Assembly (NCBI RefSeq): GCF_003350925.1
Contig: NZ_KZ857177.1
Coordinates: 194,689 to 258,688 of the forward strand
Length of the DNA stretch: 64,000 bases
Source of the DNA: Dyella tabacisoli
Lineage (GTDB): Bacteria > Pseudomonadota > Gammaproteobacteria > Xanthomonadales > Rhodanobacteraceae
Direction of reading: 5' to 3'
The position numbers and the translations under genes are program-made. The notes beneath the pieces were generated by a model, which saw only the letters and a list, made by a program, of their open reading frames with translations, was not told the origin of the DNA and did not search any database. Of the stretch, positions 1-9,648 are shown in pieces. Every line of letters begins with the position of its first letter. The first letter of the stretch is position 1.

Positions 1-10
1 TTTCGCGAGC

Positions 11-1204
11 TCAGCGGCGACGTGTTTTCTGCGGAAGCAGGTGACCATCATTGACCAGCGCCAACAGTAAGTCGCGGTCCGCGGCCGGCAGTCTTTTGGC
101 CGGAACGAGCGAGCGCTCCGCACAAAGTTGCTCGGCCAGGGCGGCGGAGGCTGGGTAAGCATGGCCGCTGACATATAACGTACAGCCTGACTTGTCCCGG
201 CTCCACGCCAACCGTGACCATGGATGACGCAGCAGGTGCGCGCCGGCATCGAGTTGCTTGACGAGGGCGGCCGCGGTCAATGGTTTATCTGTCGGCGCCG
301 GCATCTGCGTGCTGCGATAGCGGGTGATAAAGCGACCGAACCAATCGTTCAGTGTGGCCTCGCTGAGCGCGGCGGCGAACGGCAAGGCCTGTTTGAGGCG
401 GGCCAGGGCATGGCGGTCAATCTCGCCGATGGCCTTGGCCGGGGCGAGGTCGGGGTCGGTATAGCGCAGTTCTTCCGGTAGCCGTTCGGCGAGATAGTCG
501 GCCAGGTCGCCGGTCAGTTCGGCTTGCGAGGGTGCGCGCATACCGACCGAAAAGGTCATGCACGGGCCGCCATAAGCGACACCGTCATGCGGTACGCCGG
601 GGGGCAGATACAGCATGTCGCCTGGGTCCAACAGCCATTCGTGGGTCGGCTCGAAATGCTTGAGCTGCTTCAGCTCGATGTCGTCGCGGAAATCTTTTGG
701 CGCGGCAGGGTCGGTGCTGATCGCCCAATGCCGTTGACCAAGCCCTTGCAGCAGGAAGACATCGTATTGATCTACATGCGCGCCAACCCCGCCATCGGGT
801 TCGGCATACGAAATCATGATGTCGTCCATGCGCCAGCTAGGCAGGAAACGGAACGACTCCAATAAAGCAGCCACATCCGCATCCCACTTGTCCACGTCTT
901 GCACCAGCAGGGTCCAGTTTGAATTCGGCGTTTTCGTGAAGTCGTCTTCACTTAACGGGCCGATCTTCACGTCCCAGCGATCGCGCTTGGTGTCGTGCAC
1001 GATGAGCCGTGACAAGGCACCTTCTTCGCAGGCCAGGCCGGCCAAGTCGTTGGGTTCCAGTGGTGGCAGGAAACCGGGAAAGGCATTGCGGATGAGTAAC
1101 GGGTGTTTTTGCCAGTAGTCGCGCAAGAAGCGTGCGGGAGACATGCCCAGCGGCTGCGTTGCCGAGCCACGGACTTCGATCGTGAGGGGGGCGGATGGGG
1201 TCAT
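11..1204 (-). CDS. roxA: RoxA/YcfD-like JmjC-cupin ribosomal oxygenase
   Basis: A 397-residue cupin of the JmjC type, matching 2-oxoglutarate/Fe(II) oxygenases that hydroxylate an arginine of 50S ribosomal protein L16. The iron triad is visible: HVD at residues 143-145 (H143, D145) within GAHVDQYDVFLLQ, and H206 in LPPGVPHDG. The C-terminal part matches the winged-helix and dimerisation region of this family in length. I chose the ATG at 1204 over the upstream in-frame ATG at 1243, because the family begins near this point and the extra 13 residues look like leader sequence. It reads towards the window start and ends only 10 bases from the edge. The family is clear; the exact ribosomal target is inferred. 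Confidence 0.85.
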   Translation of the reverse strand: MTPSAPLTIEVRGSATQPLGMSPARFLRDYWQKHPLLIRNAFPGFLPPLEPNDLAGLACEEGALSRLIVHDTKRDRWDVKIGPLSEDDFTKTPNSNWTLLVQDVDKWDADVAALLESFRFLPSWRMDDIMISYAEPDGGVGAHVDQYDVFLLQGLGQRHWAISTDPAAPKDFRDDIELKQLKHFEPTHEWLLDPGDMLYLPPGVPHDGVAYGGPCMTFSVGMRAPSQAELTGDLADYLAERLPEELRYTDPDLAPAKAIGEIDRHALARLKQALPFAAALSEATLNDWFGRFITRYRSTQMPAPTDKPLTAAALVKQLDAGAHLLRHPWSRLAWSRDKSGCTLYVSGHAYPASAALAEQLCAERSLVPAKRLPAADRDLLLALVNDGHLLPQKTRRR

Positions 1205-1250
1205 CCGGCGATTGTAGCCGGGCAGCGCGGCTACGCGAATCAAGAAGGGG

Positions 1251-1994
1251 TTACTGAAATGCCTTCACCACATTACTCAGGCCCAGTCCCAATACGGCGA
1301 TGGCCGCCATCGTCGTGACGACTCGGGCCGGAATCACCTTGGCGAACAGTGCGCTGAACGGCGAGGCGAGCGCGCCGCCCAGGATCAGGCCAAGCACCGC
1401 CGTGCCGTGGGTGGCACCGACATGCCATAAAAAGGTCAGGCTGGCCGATGCGCTGACCACGCATTTAGCCAGGTGAGTGGTGCCGATGACGATGCGCGGT
1501 GTGTTGCCGCGAGCTACCAGGCTGGTGACGGTGAGGGCACTCCAGCCGCCGCCGGCAACGGCATCGGCAAAGCCTGCGACCAGGCCCAGCGGGCGCGTTC
1601 CATTGAGTACTTCGTCGCTATGCCCTGAATTGCGGCTGGCACGCAACAGCAGAAACACGCCCATGCCCAGCAGATACGGCGTGAGGGCCAGGCGCATCCA
1701 GCTTGCTGGCACGTAGCTGACCACGCAGGCGCCGATGACCGCGCCGATCACGCCGGGAATCATCAGGCTAAAAAACAACCGGCGCCGAACGTTGCCCGCG
1801 ATGAGGTGACTGATCCCCGAGGCGCCGCAGGTGAAGGTTTCCGCGTAATGCACGCTTGCGCTGGCAACCGCCGGGGGCAGGCCCAGGCCAAGCAGCATCG
1901 CTGTCGAGGCAACGCCGAAGGCCATGCCGAGCGAACCGTCTATCACTTGGGCGAGCGCGCCGACGAGGGCAAACGTGACAAATTCCGAAGGCAT
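1251..1994 (-). CDS. TauE/SafE family sulfite/anion exporter
   Basis: A 247-residue polytopic membrane protein starting MPSEFVTFALVG, with hydrophobic segments throughout and the TauE/SafE pattern of two repeated halves (IDGSLGMAFGV near the N-terminus and VAGFADAVAGGGWSAL in the middle). Members move sulfite, sulfoacetate, thiosulfate or other organic anions. The open frame runs on to 2348, but the extension overlaps the divergent cysJ and is not protein-like, so I use the ATG at 1994. It is divergent from cysJ across a 157-bp shared promoter region, so a role in sulfite efflux or sulfur-anion transport linked to the cys genes is likely. The substrate is inferred from position. Confidence 0.85.
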   Translation of the reverse strand: MPSEFVTFALVGALAQVIDGSLGMAFGVASTAMLLGLGLPPAVASASVHYAETFTCGASGISHLIAGNVRRRLFFSLMIPGVIGAVIGACVVSYVPASWMRLALTPYLLGMGVFLLLRASRNSGHSDEVLNGTRPLGLVAGFADAVAGGGWSALTVTSLVARGNTPRIVIGTTHLAKCVVSASASLTFLWHVGATHGTAVLGLILGGALASPFSALFAKVIPARVVTTMAAIAVLGLGLSNVVKAFQ

Positions 1995-2151
1995 GGTCTT
2001 GCCGCGATGAAGGGTGGGTGAGTATTGGTCGCCCCTGTGGCAAGCGGAAATAAGGCATCGGCATATGGTCATGCCTAACCGTCCTTTCCATGGATTTTTA
2101 CATTCATATAACTTTGGATGCTCAGACGTATAGAAGTCCAAAGGAAGCAAT
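1995..2151. promoter_or_regulatory. Divergent tauE/cysJ promoter region with met-box-like octamers
   Basis: This intergenic region serves the exporter gene (minus) and cysJ (plus). Two adjacent octamers, AGACGTAT (2124-2131) and AGAAGTCC (2132-2139), resemble the MetJ operator unit AGACGTCT, and directly precede the cysJ ribosome binding site AAGGAAG (2141-2147). A related run lies at 9489-9520 before cysG. Which regulator binds is unknown; CysB sites are too degenerate for me to place. Confidence 0.45.
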
Positions 2152-3951
2152 GTGAGTGCTGTGATTGCCACGGGTATCCAGGCCCCGGCGCTGAATGCCG
2201 ATAAAGCCGCGCTGTTGGCGCGATTGGCCGATGGGCTGGGGCCGGTCGAGCTGTACTGGGCCGCGGCATGGCTCGCATCGCAGGCCAGTGGCGCAGGTGT
2301 CACGCCGGCACAGGCGCCGGCCAAGGCCGCGACAGAGCGGCTGACCATTGTCTACGGCAGCCAGACCGGCAATGCCAAGCGCATTGCTGAGCGGCTTGCC
2401 GAGCGCAGCGAAGCGGCTGGGTTGCCCGTGCGATTGTTGCGTGCCGATGCCTATCCGCAGCGCGAACTGGCGCAGGAGCGGCAGCTAATAGTCGTCATAA
2501 GTACTCAAGGCGATGGCGATCCGCCTGATGATGCGCTGGGACTATTTGAGTTTATTGTCGGCAAGCGGGCACCCAAGCTGCCCGCCCTGCGCTTTGCCGT
2601 ACTGGGCCTGGGGGATTCAAGCTATCCGCAATTTTGCACGATCGGCCAGCAGCTCGATGCGCGGCTGACAGAACTTGGTGGCGCCCGTTTTCTGCCGCTG
2701 GGCATCGCCGACGTGGATCACGAAGTCGTCGCCAATCCATGGCTGGAGCAGGCACTGGAAGCCGCGCGCGACCTCTTGAAAGACATCGTGTCGGCGACGC
2801 GGGTAACGCCCTTGTATGCCGTGCCGAATCGGGCTCTCTACAACCGTGAGCAGCCGTTTGCCGCCAGCGTGTTAGCTAATCAGCGAATCGTGTCGCGCGA
2901 TAGCGACCGAGATATTCGCCATGTCGAACTTTCCCTTGCAGGCTCGGGCCTGACTTATGAGCCGGGTGACGCGTTTGGCGTGTGGCCACAGAATCCGCCG
3001 GCACTGGTGGCGCAATGGTTGGATGCCTTGCGGCTCGAAGGCTCGGTGGAGGTTGCCCACGACGGTCGCAGCCTGCCGCTGTCGCAATGGCTTGCTCGTG
3101 AGCGGGAGCTGACGCGGCTCAATCAATCGTTCCTGAGCGCACATGCTGCGCTTAGCGGCCATGCCGATCTGGCGCGGGTTCTGCAGCCCGAACATGCCGA
3201 CGAAAAAGCCGCCTTGTTCGACAGCTTCCAGCCGATCGATTTACTGCGTTTGTATCCGGCGGCATGGAGTGCCGAAGCCTTGGTCAGCGCATTGCGGCCG
3301 ATGACGCCGCGCTTGTACTCGATCGCCTCCAGTTCGAAGGCAGTAGGCGATGAGGTCCATTTGACGGTCACCGTGGTCGATTACCAGGCGCATGGCACGC
3401 AGCATTGGGGCGCAGCCTCGTCGTTCTTGGCGGCAACCGATGAGGACGGCACGGTGCCGGTTTTCATCGAGTCGAACGAGCGGTTCCGCCTGCCGGCCGA
3501 TCCGACGCGCGACATCATCATGATCGGTCCGGGTACAGGTGTGGCGCCGTTTCGTGCATTCGTGCAAGAGCGCCAGGAGATCGGCGCCAGCGGCCGCAAC
3601 TGGTTGTTCTTCGGTAATCGTCATTTCGGCGAAGACTTTCTCTACCAGGTCGAGTGGCAGGAAGCACTGAAGAAAGGTTCGCTGCATCGACTCGATCTGG
3701 CGTTCTCGCGCGACGGCGAAAACAAAGTCTATGTGCAGCAACGTCTGCTTGAACAGGGCCAAGAGCTGTACGCCTGGCTTAAGAGCGGTGCGTACCTGTA
3801 CGTCTGTGGCGATTCAACCCATATGGCGAAGGATGTCCACAACACCTTGATCGAGATCATCGTCACCCATGGTCGGCAGCCGCTCGATGACGCAAAAGCC
3901 TGGTTGGCCGATCTCATGCAACAAGGGCGTTATGCCCGCGACGTTTACTGA
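2152..3951 (+). CDS. cysJ: Sulfite reductase (NADPH) flavoprotein alpha subunit
   Basis: A 599-residue diflavin reductase that passes electrons from NADPH through FAD and FMN to the CysI hemoprotein. In order it has an FMN flavodoxin domain (VYGSQTGNAKR near residues 66-76), a connecting/FAD domain (RLYSIASS near residue 386), an NADPH-binding domain (GPGTGVAPFRAF) and the typical C-terminus GRYARDVY. The start is GTG at 2152 with AAGGAAG five bases upstream; an overlapping ATG at 2150 runs straight into a stop, so GTG is chosen. Length fits E. coli CysJ. It is first in the cysJ-cysI-cysH-sat/cysC series, 17 bp ahead of cysI. Confidence 0.96.
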   Translation: MSAVIATGIQAPALNADKAALLARLADGLGPVELYWAAAWLASQASGAGVTPAQAPAKAATERLTIVYGSQTGNAKRIAERLAERSEAAGLPVRLLRADAYPQRELAQERQLIVVISTQGDGDPPDDALGLFEFIVGKRAPKLPALRFAVLGLGDSSYPQFCTIGQQLDARLTELGGARFLPLGIADVDHEVVANPWLEQALEAARDLLKDIVSATRVTPLYAVPNRALYNREQPFAASVLANQRIVSRDSDRDIRHVELSLAGSGLTYEPGDAFGVWPQNPPALVAQWLDALRLEGSVEVAHDGRSLPLSQWLARERELTRLNQSFLSAHAALSGHADLARVLQPEHADEKAALFDSFQPIDLLRLYPAAWSAEALVSALRPMTPRLYSIASSSKAVGDEVHLTVTVVDYQAHGTQHWGAASSFLAATDEDGTVPVFIESNERFRLPADPTRDIIMIGPGTGVAPFRAFVQERQEIGASGRNWLFFGNRHFGEDFLYQVEWQEALKKGSLHRLDLAFSRDGENKVYVQQRLLEQGQELYAWLKSGAYLYVCGDSTHMAKDVHNTLIEIIVTHGRQPLDDAKAWLADLMQQGRYARDVY

Positions 3952-3968
3952 CGTAGGTCTGAGTTGAC

Positions 3969-5678
3969 ATGGCAACGACACTGTCCGATTTCGAACGCAT
4001 AAAAGCCCAAAGTCGCCTCTTGCGTGGCGGCATCGCCGCTGGGTTGGCCGATCCAATCACCGGCGCTATCAGCGACGATGACAACAAGCTGTTGAAGTTT
4101 CACGGCAGCTATCAACAGGACGACCGCGATTTGCGCGATGAGCGTCGCCGGCAAAAGCTTGAGCCAGCCTATGCGTTCATGATCCGGGCGCGCCTTCCAG
4201 GCGGTGTGGTGACCCCTGTGCAATGGCTGGAGTTTGATCGCCTGGCTCGCGAACACGGTAATGGCACGTTGCGCATTACCACGCGGCAGACATTTCAATG
4301 GCACGGCATTATCAAACGCAAGCTTAAGCCGACCATCGCTGCGATCCACGATGCGTTGTCCAGCACGATTGCCGCCTGCGGCGACGTAGTGCGCACGGTG
4401 GTGAGTACCGCCAATCCCATCGAGTCGCCGGCACATGCAATCACTTACGCCTGGGCGGCGCATCTGTCGGAGCATCTGGCACCCAAGACTCGTGCTTATC
4501 ACGAGATCTGGCTTGATGGTGAGCAACTGATTGGCGAGCAAGAGATGGAGCCGCTCTACGGCGCTACTTATCTGCCGCGCAAGTTCAAGATCGGCCTGGC
4601 GATTCCACCGCTCAACGACGTTGATGTGTTTGCGCAAGACCTGGGCTTGATCGCGATCATCGAGCAGGGCGTGTTGCTTGGCTTCAATGTCGCGATCGGC
4701 GGAGGCATGGGCGCCACGCACGGTGACCCGACGACCTACCCGCGCCTGGCCAGTGTGATCGGCTTTGTCACACCGGAACAACTCACCGCCGTGGCTGAAG
4801 GGGTTGTCGCGGTACAGCGCGATTGGGGCAATCGCAGCGAGCGCAAACATGCGCGATTGAAGTACACCATCGACCATCGTGGTCTGGATGCGGTCAAGGC
4901 CGAACTGGAATCACGCCTCGGCTTTCGCTTGCAGCCGGAACGTCCCTACCTGTTCGAGCATAACGGCGATCGTTACGGCTGGATCGAAGGGCACGATGGC
5001 CGCTGGCATCTGACCCTGCATATCGAATCAGGACGCCTTGTCGATACGGATGAGCGACGCTGGCTTACCGGCATGCGCGAACTGGCACAGGTGCACACCG
5101 GCGATTTCCGTTTGACCTGCAATCAAAATGTGATCGTGGCAAATGTCGCCGCAGCGGATCGCGCGCGCATCGATGCCGTCGTGCGCGATCATGGTCTGGA
5201 CACTTATGTGACCAATCGTGGTATCCGCAGCCACGCCGTGGCCTGCGTGGCTTTCCCGACATGTGGCTTGGCGATGGCCGAGAGCGAGCGTTATCTGCCG
5301 TCATTTTTGTCGCAGTTGGAGGCGCAGCTCGAGCGGCATGGCTTGGCCGATGCGCCGATCCTGTTGCGTTTGTCCGGTTGCCCCAATGGCTGCTCGCGCC
5401 CTTATCTAGGCGAGATAGCGCTGGTGGGGCGTGCGCCCGGTCGCTACGACTTGCGGTTGGGGGCCGATTTTCGCGGCCAGCGACTCAATCGCGTTTATCG
5501 CGAAAATGTCGACGAGGCGACGATTCTCGCGGCACTCGACGGCTTGTTCGCCCGCTACGCAACCGAACGCCATGCAGGCGAGGGCTTTGGTGATTTCCTG
5601 ACCCGTATCGAGGTGGTGAATATCGATGCTGCTGCGTCATCACCGGTTCGCCAAATTCCTATCCAGGTGACCGCATGA
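3969..5678 (+). CDS. cysI: Sulfite reductase (NADPH) hemoprotein beta subunit
   Basis: A 569-residue siroheme/4Fe-4S enzyme that reduces sulfite to sulfide by six electrons. The cluster cysteines are all present: C426 and C432 ([14 protein letters not shown]) and C471 and C475 ([10 protein letters not shown]), with C475 expected to bridge cluster and siroheme. The N-terminal half carries the parachute-type repeat and [13 protein letters not shown], a conserved siroheme-contact region. It lies 17 bp after cysJ and overlaps cysH by 4 bases (ATGA), so all three are probably co-translated. Siroheme comes from CysG encoded 4 kb downstream. Confidence 0.97.
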   Translation: MATTLSDFERIKAQSRLLRGGIAAGLADPITGAISDDDNKLLKFHGSYQQDDRDLRDERRRQKLEPAYAFMIRARLPGGVVTPVQWLEFDRLAREHGNGTLRITTRQTFQWHGIIKRKLKPTIAAIHDALSSTIAACGDVVRTVVSTANPIESPAHAITYAWAAHLSEHLAPKTRAYHEIWLDGEQLIGEQEMEPLYGATYLPRKFKIGLAIPPLNDVDVFAQDLGLIAIIEQGVLLGFNVAIGGGMGATHGDPTTYPRLASVIGFVTPEQLTAVAEGVVAVQRDWGNRSERKHARLKYTIDHRGLDAVKAELESRLGFRLQPERPYLFEHNGDRYGWIEGHDGRWHLTLHIESGRLVDTDERRWLTGMRELAQVHTGDFRLTCNQNVIVANVAAADRARIDAVVRDHGLDTYVTNRGIRSHAVACVAFPTCGLAMAESERYLPSFLSQLEAQLERHGLADAPILLRLSGCPNGCSRPYLGEIALVGRAPGRYDLRLGADFRGQRLNRVYRENVDEATILAALDGLFARYATERHAGEGFGDFLTRIEVVNIDAAASSPVRQIPIQVTA

Positions 5679-6412
5679 ATGCCATGCCGTTGAGGCCCCG
5701 CAGCGACAAGCCAGAGGTCTATCCCGAGGCGGAGTTGATGGGGCTGAATACCTGGCTGGCAAAGCGCTCGGCCGAAGAGCGCGTGGCATGGGCGTTAGAT
5801 GAGACGCCCGGCCCTCAGGTGCTGTCATCGAGCTTTGGCGCGCAGGCCGCGGTGTCGCTGCACATGTTGACCAGGTTGCAACCGGAAATCCCGGTAGTGC
5901 TGATCGATACCGGCTATTTATTTCCCGAGACCTACCAATTCATCGACGAATTGACCGCGCGGCTGCGGCTGAATCTCAAGGTCTATCAATCACCGTTGAG
6001 TCCCGCCTGGATGGAAGCGCGCGATGGTCGATTATGGGAGCAGGGCATCGCCGGCATCGAGCGCTACAACCAGCTACGTAAGGTCGAGCCGATGCAACGC
6101 GCGTTGTTCGAGCTAGGCGCCACCGGCTGGTTTGCCGGTCTGCGTCGCGGCCAGTCGCATAGCCGTGAGGCGATTGATTTTGCCGAACGCAAGAACGGTC
6201 GCTGGAAATGGCATCCGCTGGCCGACTGGAGCGACCGCGATGTCGGCATGTATCTCAAACGACACGAGCTGCCTTATCACCCGCTATGGGAGCAGGGTTA
6301 CGTGTCGATCGGCGATACCCACACCACGCGGCGCTGGGAGCCTGGAATGGATGCCGAAGACACCCGCTTTTATGGCCTCAAACGCGAATGCGGGCTGCAT
6401 CACCTTGTGTGA
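5675..6412 (+). CDS. cysH: Phosphoadenylyl-sulfate (PAPS) reductase
   Basis: A 245-residue thioredoxin-dependent reductase converting PAPS to sulfite and adenosine 3',5'-bisphosphate. The catalytic cysteine is C239 in the C-terminal KRECGLH motif, and the PP-loop-like [10 protein letters not shown] lies near the N-terminus. The paired cysteines that hold an iron-sulfur cluster in APS reductases are absent (the region reads [11 protein letters not shown]), so this is the PAPS type. That agrees with the APS kinase domain encoded next to it. The start codon overlaps the cysI stop. Confidence 0.95.
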   Translation: MNAMPLRPRSDKPEVYPEAELMGLNTWLAKRSAEERVAWALDETPGPQVLSSSFGAQAAVSLHMLTRLQPEIPVVLIDTGYLFPETYQFIDELTARLRLNLKVYQSPLSPAWMEARDGRLWEQGIAGIERYNQLRKVEPMQRALFELGATGWFAGLRRGQSHSREAIDFAERKNGRWKWHPLADWSDRDVGMYLKRHELPYHPLWEQGYVSIGDTHTTRRWEPGMDAEDTRFYGLKRECGLHHLV

Positions 6413-6466
6413 CTCCCATCGTTCGGCGATGGCCACTCCCCCGATAAATAAGATAAAGAAACCATC

Positions 6467-8284
6467 ATGAGCCAGATCTTGCCCGACCTTCTCTTGTCTG
6501 ATGTAACCGATGAAGCGTTGTTCAATCAGGTGGCGATCAGCGAGTCCGGTGTAACTGACCGCGTCGCTGACGCCCCACTCATCGCCCCGCACGGCGGCGC
6601 GCTGAAGGAGCTTTATCTGCCCGCCGCCGAGGTCGAGGCATGGACGCGACGCAGTGCCGAGTTGCCCGGTGTCGACCTTGGCATTCGCCAGCTATGCGAT
6701 CTGGAGCTACTGCTGAGCGGGGCATTTTCGCCGCTTGAGGGGTTTCTCACCCAGCGCGATTACACCCGTGTCGTCGAGGAACTGCGTTTGGCTGACGGCA
6801 CCTTATGGCCGATGCCGATCACTTTGGATGTGAGTGAGGCATTTGCCGCGCAACTCGCCCCCGGCAGCGAGGTGGCCCTGCGCGATTTGCAAGGTGTGCC
6901 GCTCGCGGTGTTGGAAGTGCAGGATATCTATCGTCCCGATCTTCAGCACGAAGCGTTGAAAGTCTTCGGTACGCTCGATCGCACTCATCCCGGCGTCGCT
7001 GCTCTGCTTGAACGCACACGTCCGGTTTATCTCGGTGGTCGCGTACGCGGAATCCAGTCGCCGGCGCATTACGATTTCGGCGAATTACGTGATACGCCGC
7101 GTGGATTGCGCGCATGGTTCAAGGCGAATGGCTGGAGCCGCATTGTGGCCTTCCAGACGCGCAATCCGATGCATCGCGCACATCGCGAACTCACTCTGCG
7201 TGCCGCGCAGCAAGTCGGAGCCAAGTTGCTGATCCAGCCGTCGGTGGGTCTGACCAAGCCGGGTGACGTTGACCATTACACGCGAGTACGTTGCTATCAC
7301 GCCTTGCTGGCGGAATACCCGCAGGGTGACGTGAAGCTTTCGCTGCTGCCGTTGGCGATGCGTATGGGCGGCCCACGCGAGGCACTGTGGCACGCGATCA
7401 TCCGCAAGAATTACGGCGCCAGTCATTTTATCGTCGGGCGCGATCATGCCGGTCCAGGAAAGGGTGCGGACGGTCAGCCTTTCTATGGCGCCTACGAGGC
7501 ACAAGAGCTGCTCGAACAACATCAGGCCGAGCTTGGCATTCATATCGTGCCGTTTCCGGCCATGGTTTATGCGGCCAATCGCGATACCTACTTGCCCTCC
7601 AATGAGGTGACCGCCACGGACGATGTGCGCGATGTTTCAGGGACTCAGTTGCGTCAGTTTCTGCATGACGGTGCCGAGATCCCGGCATGGTTCAGCTTTC
7701 CCAATGTAGTGAAGATTCTGCGCGAGCGTCATCCCGTGCATGCACCGCGCGGCTTTGCGCTGTTCTTTACCGGCCTTTCCGGTGCGGGCAAATCGACTAT
7801 CGCCCAGGCGGTGATTGCCCAATGGCTTGAACACAGCAGCCGCCCCGTGACGGTGCTGGACGGGGATGAGGTACGTAAACACCTGTCGCGCGGATTGGGT
7901 TTTTCACGGGAGGATCGTGCGGCGAACGTCACGCGTATTGCTTATGTGGCGAGTGAAATCGTGCGGCATGGCGGCGTCGCGATTTGCGCGCCGATTGCAC
8001 CCTATGCCGAGGATCGTGCCGAGGCGCGCGCGCTGGTGGAGGCACACGGCGATTTCATCGAGATCCATGTCTCCACGGCGTTGGAGGTATGCGAATCACG
8101 CGACCGCAAAGGCCTTTATGCACAGGCACGCGCCGGAAAAATAAGCCATTTCACCGGCATCAGCGATCCCTATGAAGTGCCTGAGCATCCCGAATTGCGC
8201 CTGGACGGCCATGCTGCCGAACCGGTGGTGTTGGCGCGGCAGATTCTGGCGCTATTGCGCGATAGAGGTTTGATTGCCGGTTGA
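6467..8284 (+). CDS. Bifunctional ATP sulfurylase / APS kinase (Sat-CysC fusion)
   Basis: A 605-residue fusion. Residues ~1-420 are a homomeric Sat-type ATP sulfurylase with the active-site motif QTRNPMHRAH (Q230 to H239) and GRDHAGPG. Residues ~425-605 are APS kinase with a Walker A GLSGAGKST (436-444) and DGDEVRKHLSRGLGFSREDR. It turns sulfate into APS and then PAPS for CysH. About 35 N-terminal residues precede the usual Sat start (LIAPHGGALKEL). The gene lies 54 bp after cysH, with AAAGAAA before the ATG. Many Xanthomonadales instead use CysD plus a CysN-CysC fusion, so this is an alternative solution to sulfate activation. Confidence 0.93.
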   Translation: MSQILPDLLLSDVTDEALFNQVAISESGVTDRVADAPLIAPHGGALKELYLPAAEVEAWTRRSAELPGVDLGIRQLCDLELLLSGAFSPLEGFLTQRDYTRVVEELRLADGTLWPMPITLDVSEAFAAQLAPGSEVALRDLQGVPLAVLEVQDIYRPDLQHEALKVFGTLDRTHPGVAALLERTRPVYLGGRVRGIQSPAHYDFGELRDTPRGLRAWFKANGWSRIVAFQTRNPMHRAHRELTLRAAQQVGAKLLIQPSVGLTKPGDVDHYTRVRCYHALLAEYPQGDVKLSLLPLAMRMGGPREALWHAIIRKNYGASHFIVGRDHAGPGKGADGQPFYGAYEAQELLEQHQAELGIHIVPFPAMVYAANRDTYLPSNEVTATDDVRDVSGTQLRQFLHDGAEIPAWFSFPNVVKILRERHPVHAPRGFALFFTGLSGAGKSTIAQAVIAQWLEHSSRPVTVLDGDEVRKHLSRGLGFSREDRAANVTRIAYVASEIVRHGGVAICAPIAPYAEDRAEARALVEAHGDFIEIHVSTALEVCESRDRKGLYAQARAGKISHFTGISDPYEVPEHPELRLDGHAAEPVVLARQILALLRDRGLIAG

Positions 8285-8300
8285 GAGTTATGCGGTGCGA

Positions 8301-8340
8301 TGCCCTCTCCCCGAAAGTGCGCAAAGACAGGGAGAGGGCA
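8301..8340. terminator. Inverted repeat between converging sat/cysC and cysB-like gene
   Basis: An 11-bp perfect inverted repeat (TGCCCTCTCCC ... GGGAGAGGGCA) with an 18-base loop sits between two converging stop codons (8284 and 8346). There is no long T tract on either side, so termination strength is uncertain. Confidence 0.5.
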
Positions 8341-8343
8341 GGC

Positions 8344-9336
8344 TTAAGCGGCGTCGGGAAGCAGCAGCGCGGACCGCTCGCGCCAATGCGGCACGACCGG
8401 CCACTCATAGGGTGCATTGGTAGCCAGCGCCCGCGTGACATCACGACGATTTAAATGCGGCGCGAATTGATGGATGAACTCCAGCACGTATTCGCGCAGA
8501 ACGGCTTCGCGGCGCAACACGATCCAGGTGGTGCATTGAGGCAGCAGATGATCGGCTGGAAGGACGCGCAGATCGGCGTCGCCGGACAGCATGGCCATCT
8601 CGGCCAGTACGCCAAGACCAAGGCCGGCGCGGACATAGGTTTTAATCAAATCGGCATCGCCGGCAGTCATGGCGATCCGCGGGCGCAAGCCGGCGCCTTC
8701 AAAGGTTCGGCGCAGCGATGACTCGGTCTTCAATGACGATTCGTAGCTGACCAAGGGCCACGCAGCGAGGTCATCCAGTGACAGTATGCGTTTTCTTTCC
8801 GCCAATGGATGGCCATCTGGAGCAACGATGACCCGGTTCCAACGGTATGCGGGTATGGCGATACCCACCGCGGGTGCTATGCCGGTACCGCTGACGACGG
8901 CAAGGTCGACACGCCCTGCCTCAAGCTGTGCCAGGGCTTCGTCGGCGGGCCCAGGCAGCAGATGCACGCTTACCTGGGGGTAGCGCACATTCAATTCGGT
9001 GATCGCGGCCGGCAGCGCAAAGCGGGCCTGCGTATGCGTGGTGGCAATATGAAACTCACCACGCGCATCGTTGCGCAGGTTGGCGGCGATCGAGCGGATG
9101 TTGTCGGCTTCGGCGAGGATCGTGCGAGCGCGGATCAGCACATGCTGGCCGGCATGAGTCACAGCCTCAAGGCTCTTGCCTTTGCGGATGAATAATCGAA
9201 AGCCCAGCTCATCTTCAAGCTGCTTGAGTTGCTTGCTCAGGCCGGGTTGGGTGGCATGAATGCGCTCAGCGGCGAGCGTGATGTTCAGTCCGGCGTCGGC
9301 GATGGCGATGAAATAGCGCAGTTGGGTCAGAGTCAT
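8344..9336 (-). CDS. cysB: CysB-type LysR family transcriptional regulator
   Basis: A 330-residue LysR protein. The N-terminal winged helix reads MTLTQLRYFIAIADAGLNIT and TQPGLSKQLKQLEDELG, closely following the CysB/Cbl pattern (LRY, a short N-terminus, TSQPGISKQ). The rest is a periplasmic-binding-protein-like effector domain. I start at the ATG at 9336; the frame extends 18 codons upstream, but CysB proteins begin at this motif. It converges on sat/cysC and is divergent from cysG. It most likely activates the surrounding sulfur genes in response to acetylserine. Assignment to CysB rather than another LysR paralogue rests on motif similarity and position. Confidence 0.85.
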   Translation of the reverse strand: MTLTQLRYFIAIADAGLNITLAAERIHATQPGLSKQLKQLEDELGFRLFIRKGKSLEAVTHAGQHVLIRARTILAEADNIRSIAANLRNDARGEFHIATTHTQARFALPAAITELNVRYPQVSVHLLPGPADEALAQLEAGRVDLAVVSGTGIAPAVGIAIPAYRWNRVIVAPDGHPLAERKRILSLDDLAAWPLVSYESSLKTESSLRRTFEGAGLRPRIAMTAGDADLIKTYVRAGLGLGVLAEMAMLSGDADLRVLPADHLLPQCTTWIVLRREAVLREYVLEFIHQFAPHLNRRDVTRALATNAPYEWPVVPHWRERSALLLPDAA

Positions 9337-9648
9337 GGCGATAGGTTCGTGAACGATCGTTGGCGGGTGGGTTGGCGCGCGAACGGACACTGGTACATCG
9401 CCGGATGAAATGAGCAGGCACGGGCGACAAGTCGGCGGGATGGCCGCCGTAGGATATGGGGTCGGGTTGATTGAGTGTCTGCATATTCAGACGTCTATAC
9501 GGATACACGGATACTTTGTCAATGTTTCGTTAGCTTCATGACGGATCGTTATAAGCCGTGTAACGCAAATTATTTGCCACCTACCGTGAAGGCAGCGTAG
9601 TTTCGTTTGGCTCCAACAGGTGTGGCCTACGATGAGTTATTGCGCTGT
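9337..9648. promoter_or_regulatory. cysB-cysG intergenic region with four tandem met-box-like octamers
   Basis: This 312-bp divergent region holds an unbroken run of octamers resembling AGACGTCT: AGACGTCT (9489-9496), ATACGGAT (9497-9504), ACACGGAT (9505-9512) and ACTTTGTC (9513-9520). The first is an exact match to the MetJ consensus unit; the others are progressively weaker. GAGTGTCT at 9473-9480 falls in the same register. Tandem octamers at exact 8-bp spacing are how MetJ-type ribbon-helix-helix dimers bind. The region also contains a TTG (9607) in frame with cysG. Confidence 0.5.

Noticed and set aside
3945-4877. 310-codon minus-strand frame antisense to cysI
   Set aside because: It mirrors a conserved, motif-complete gene; its product has no motif and it is explained by GC-rich codon structure.
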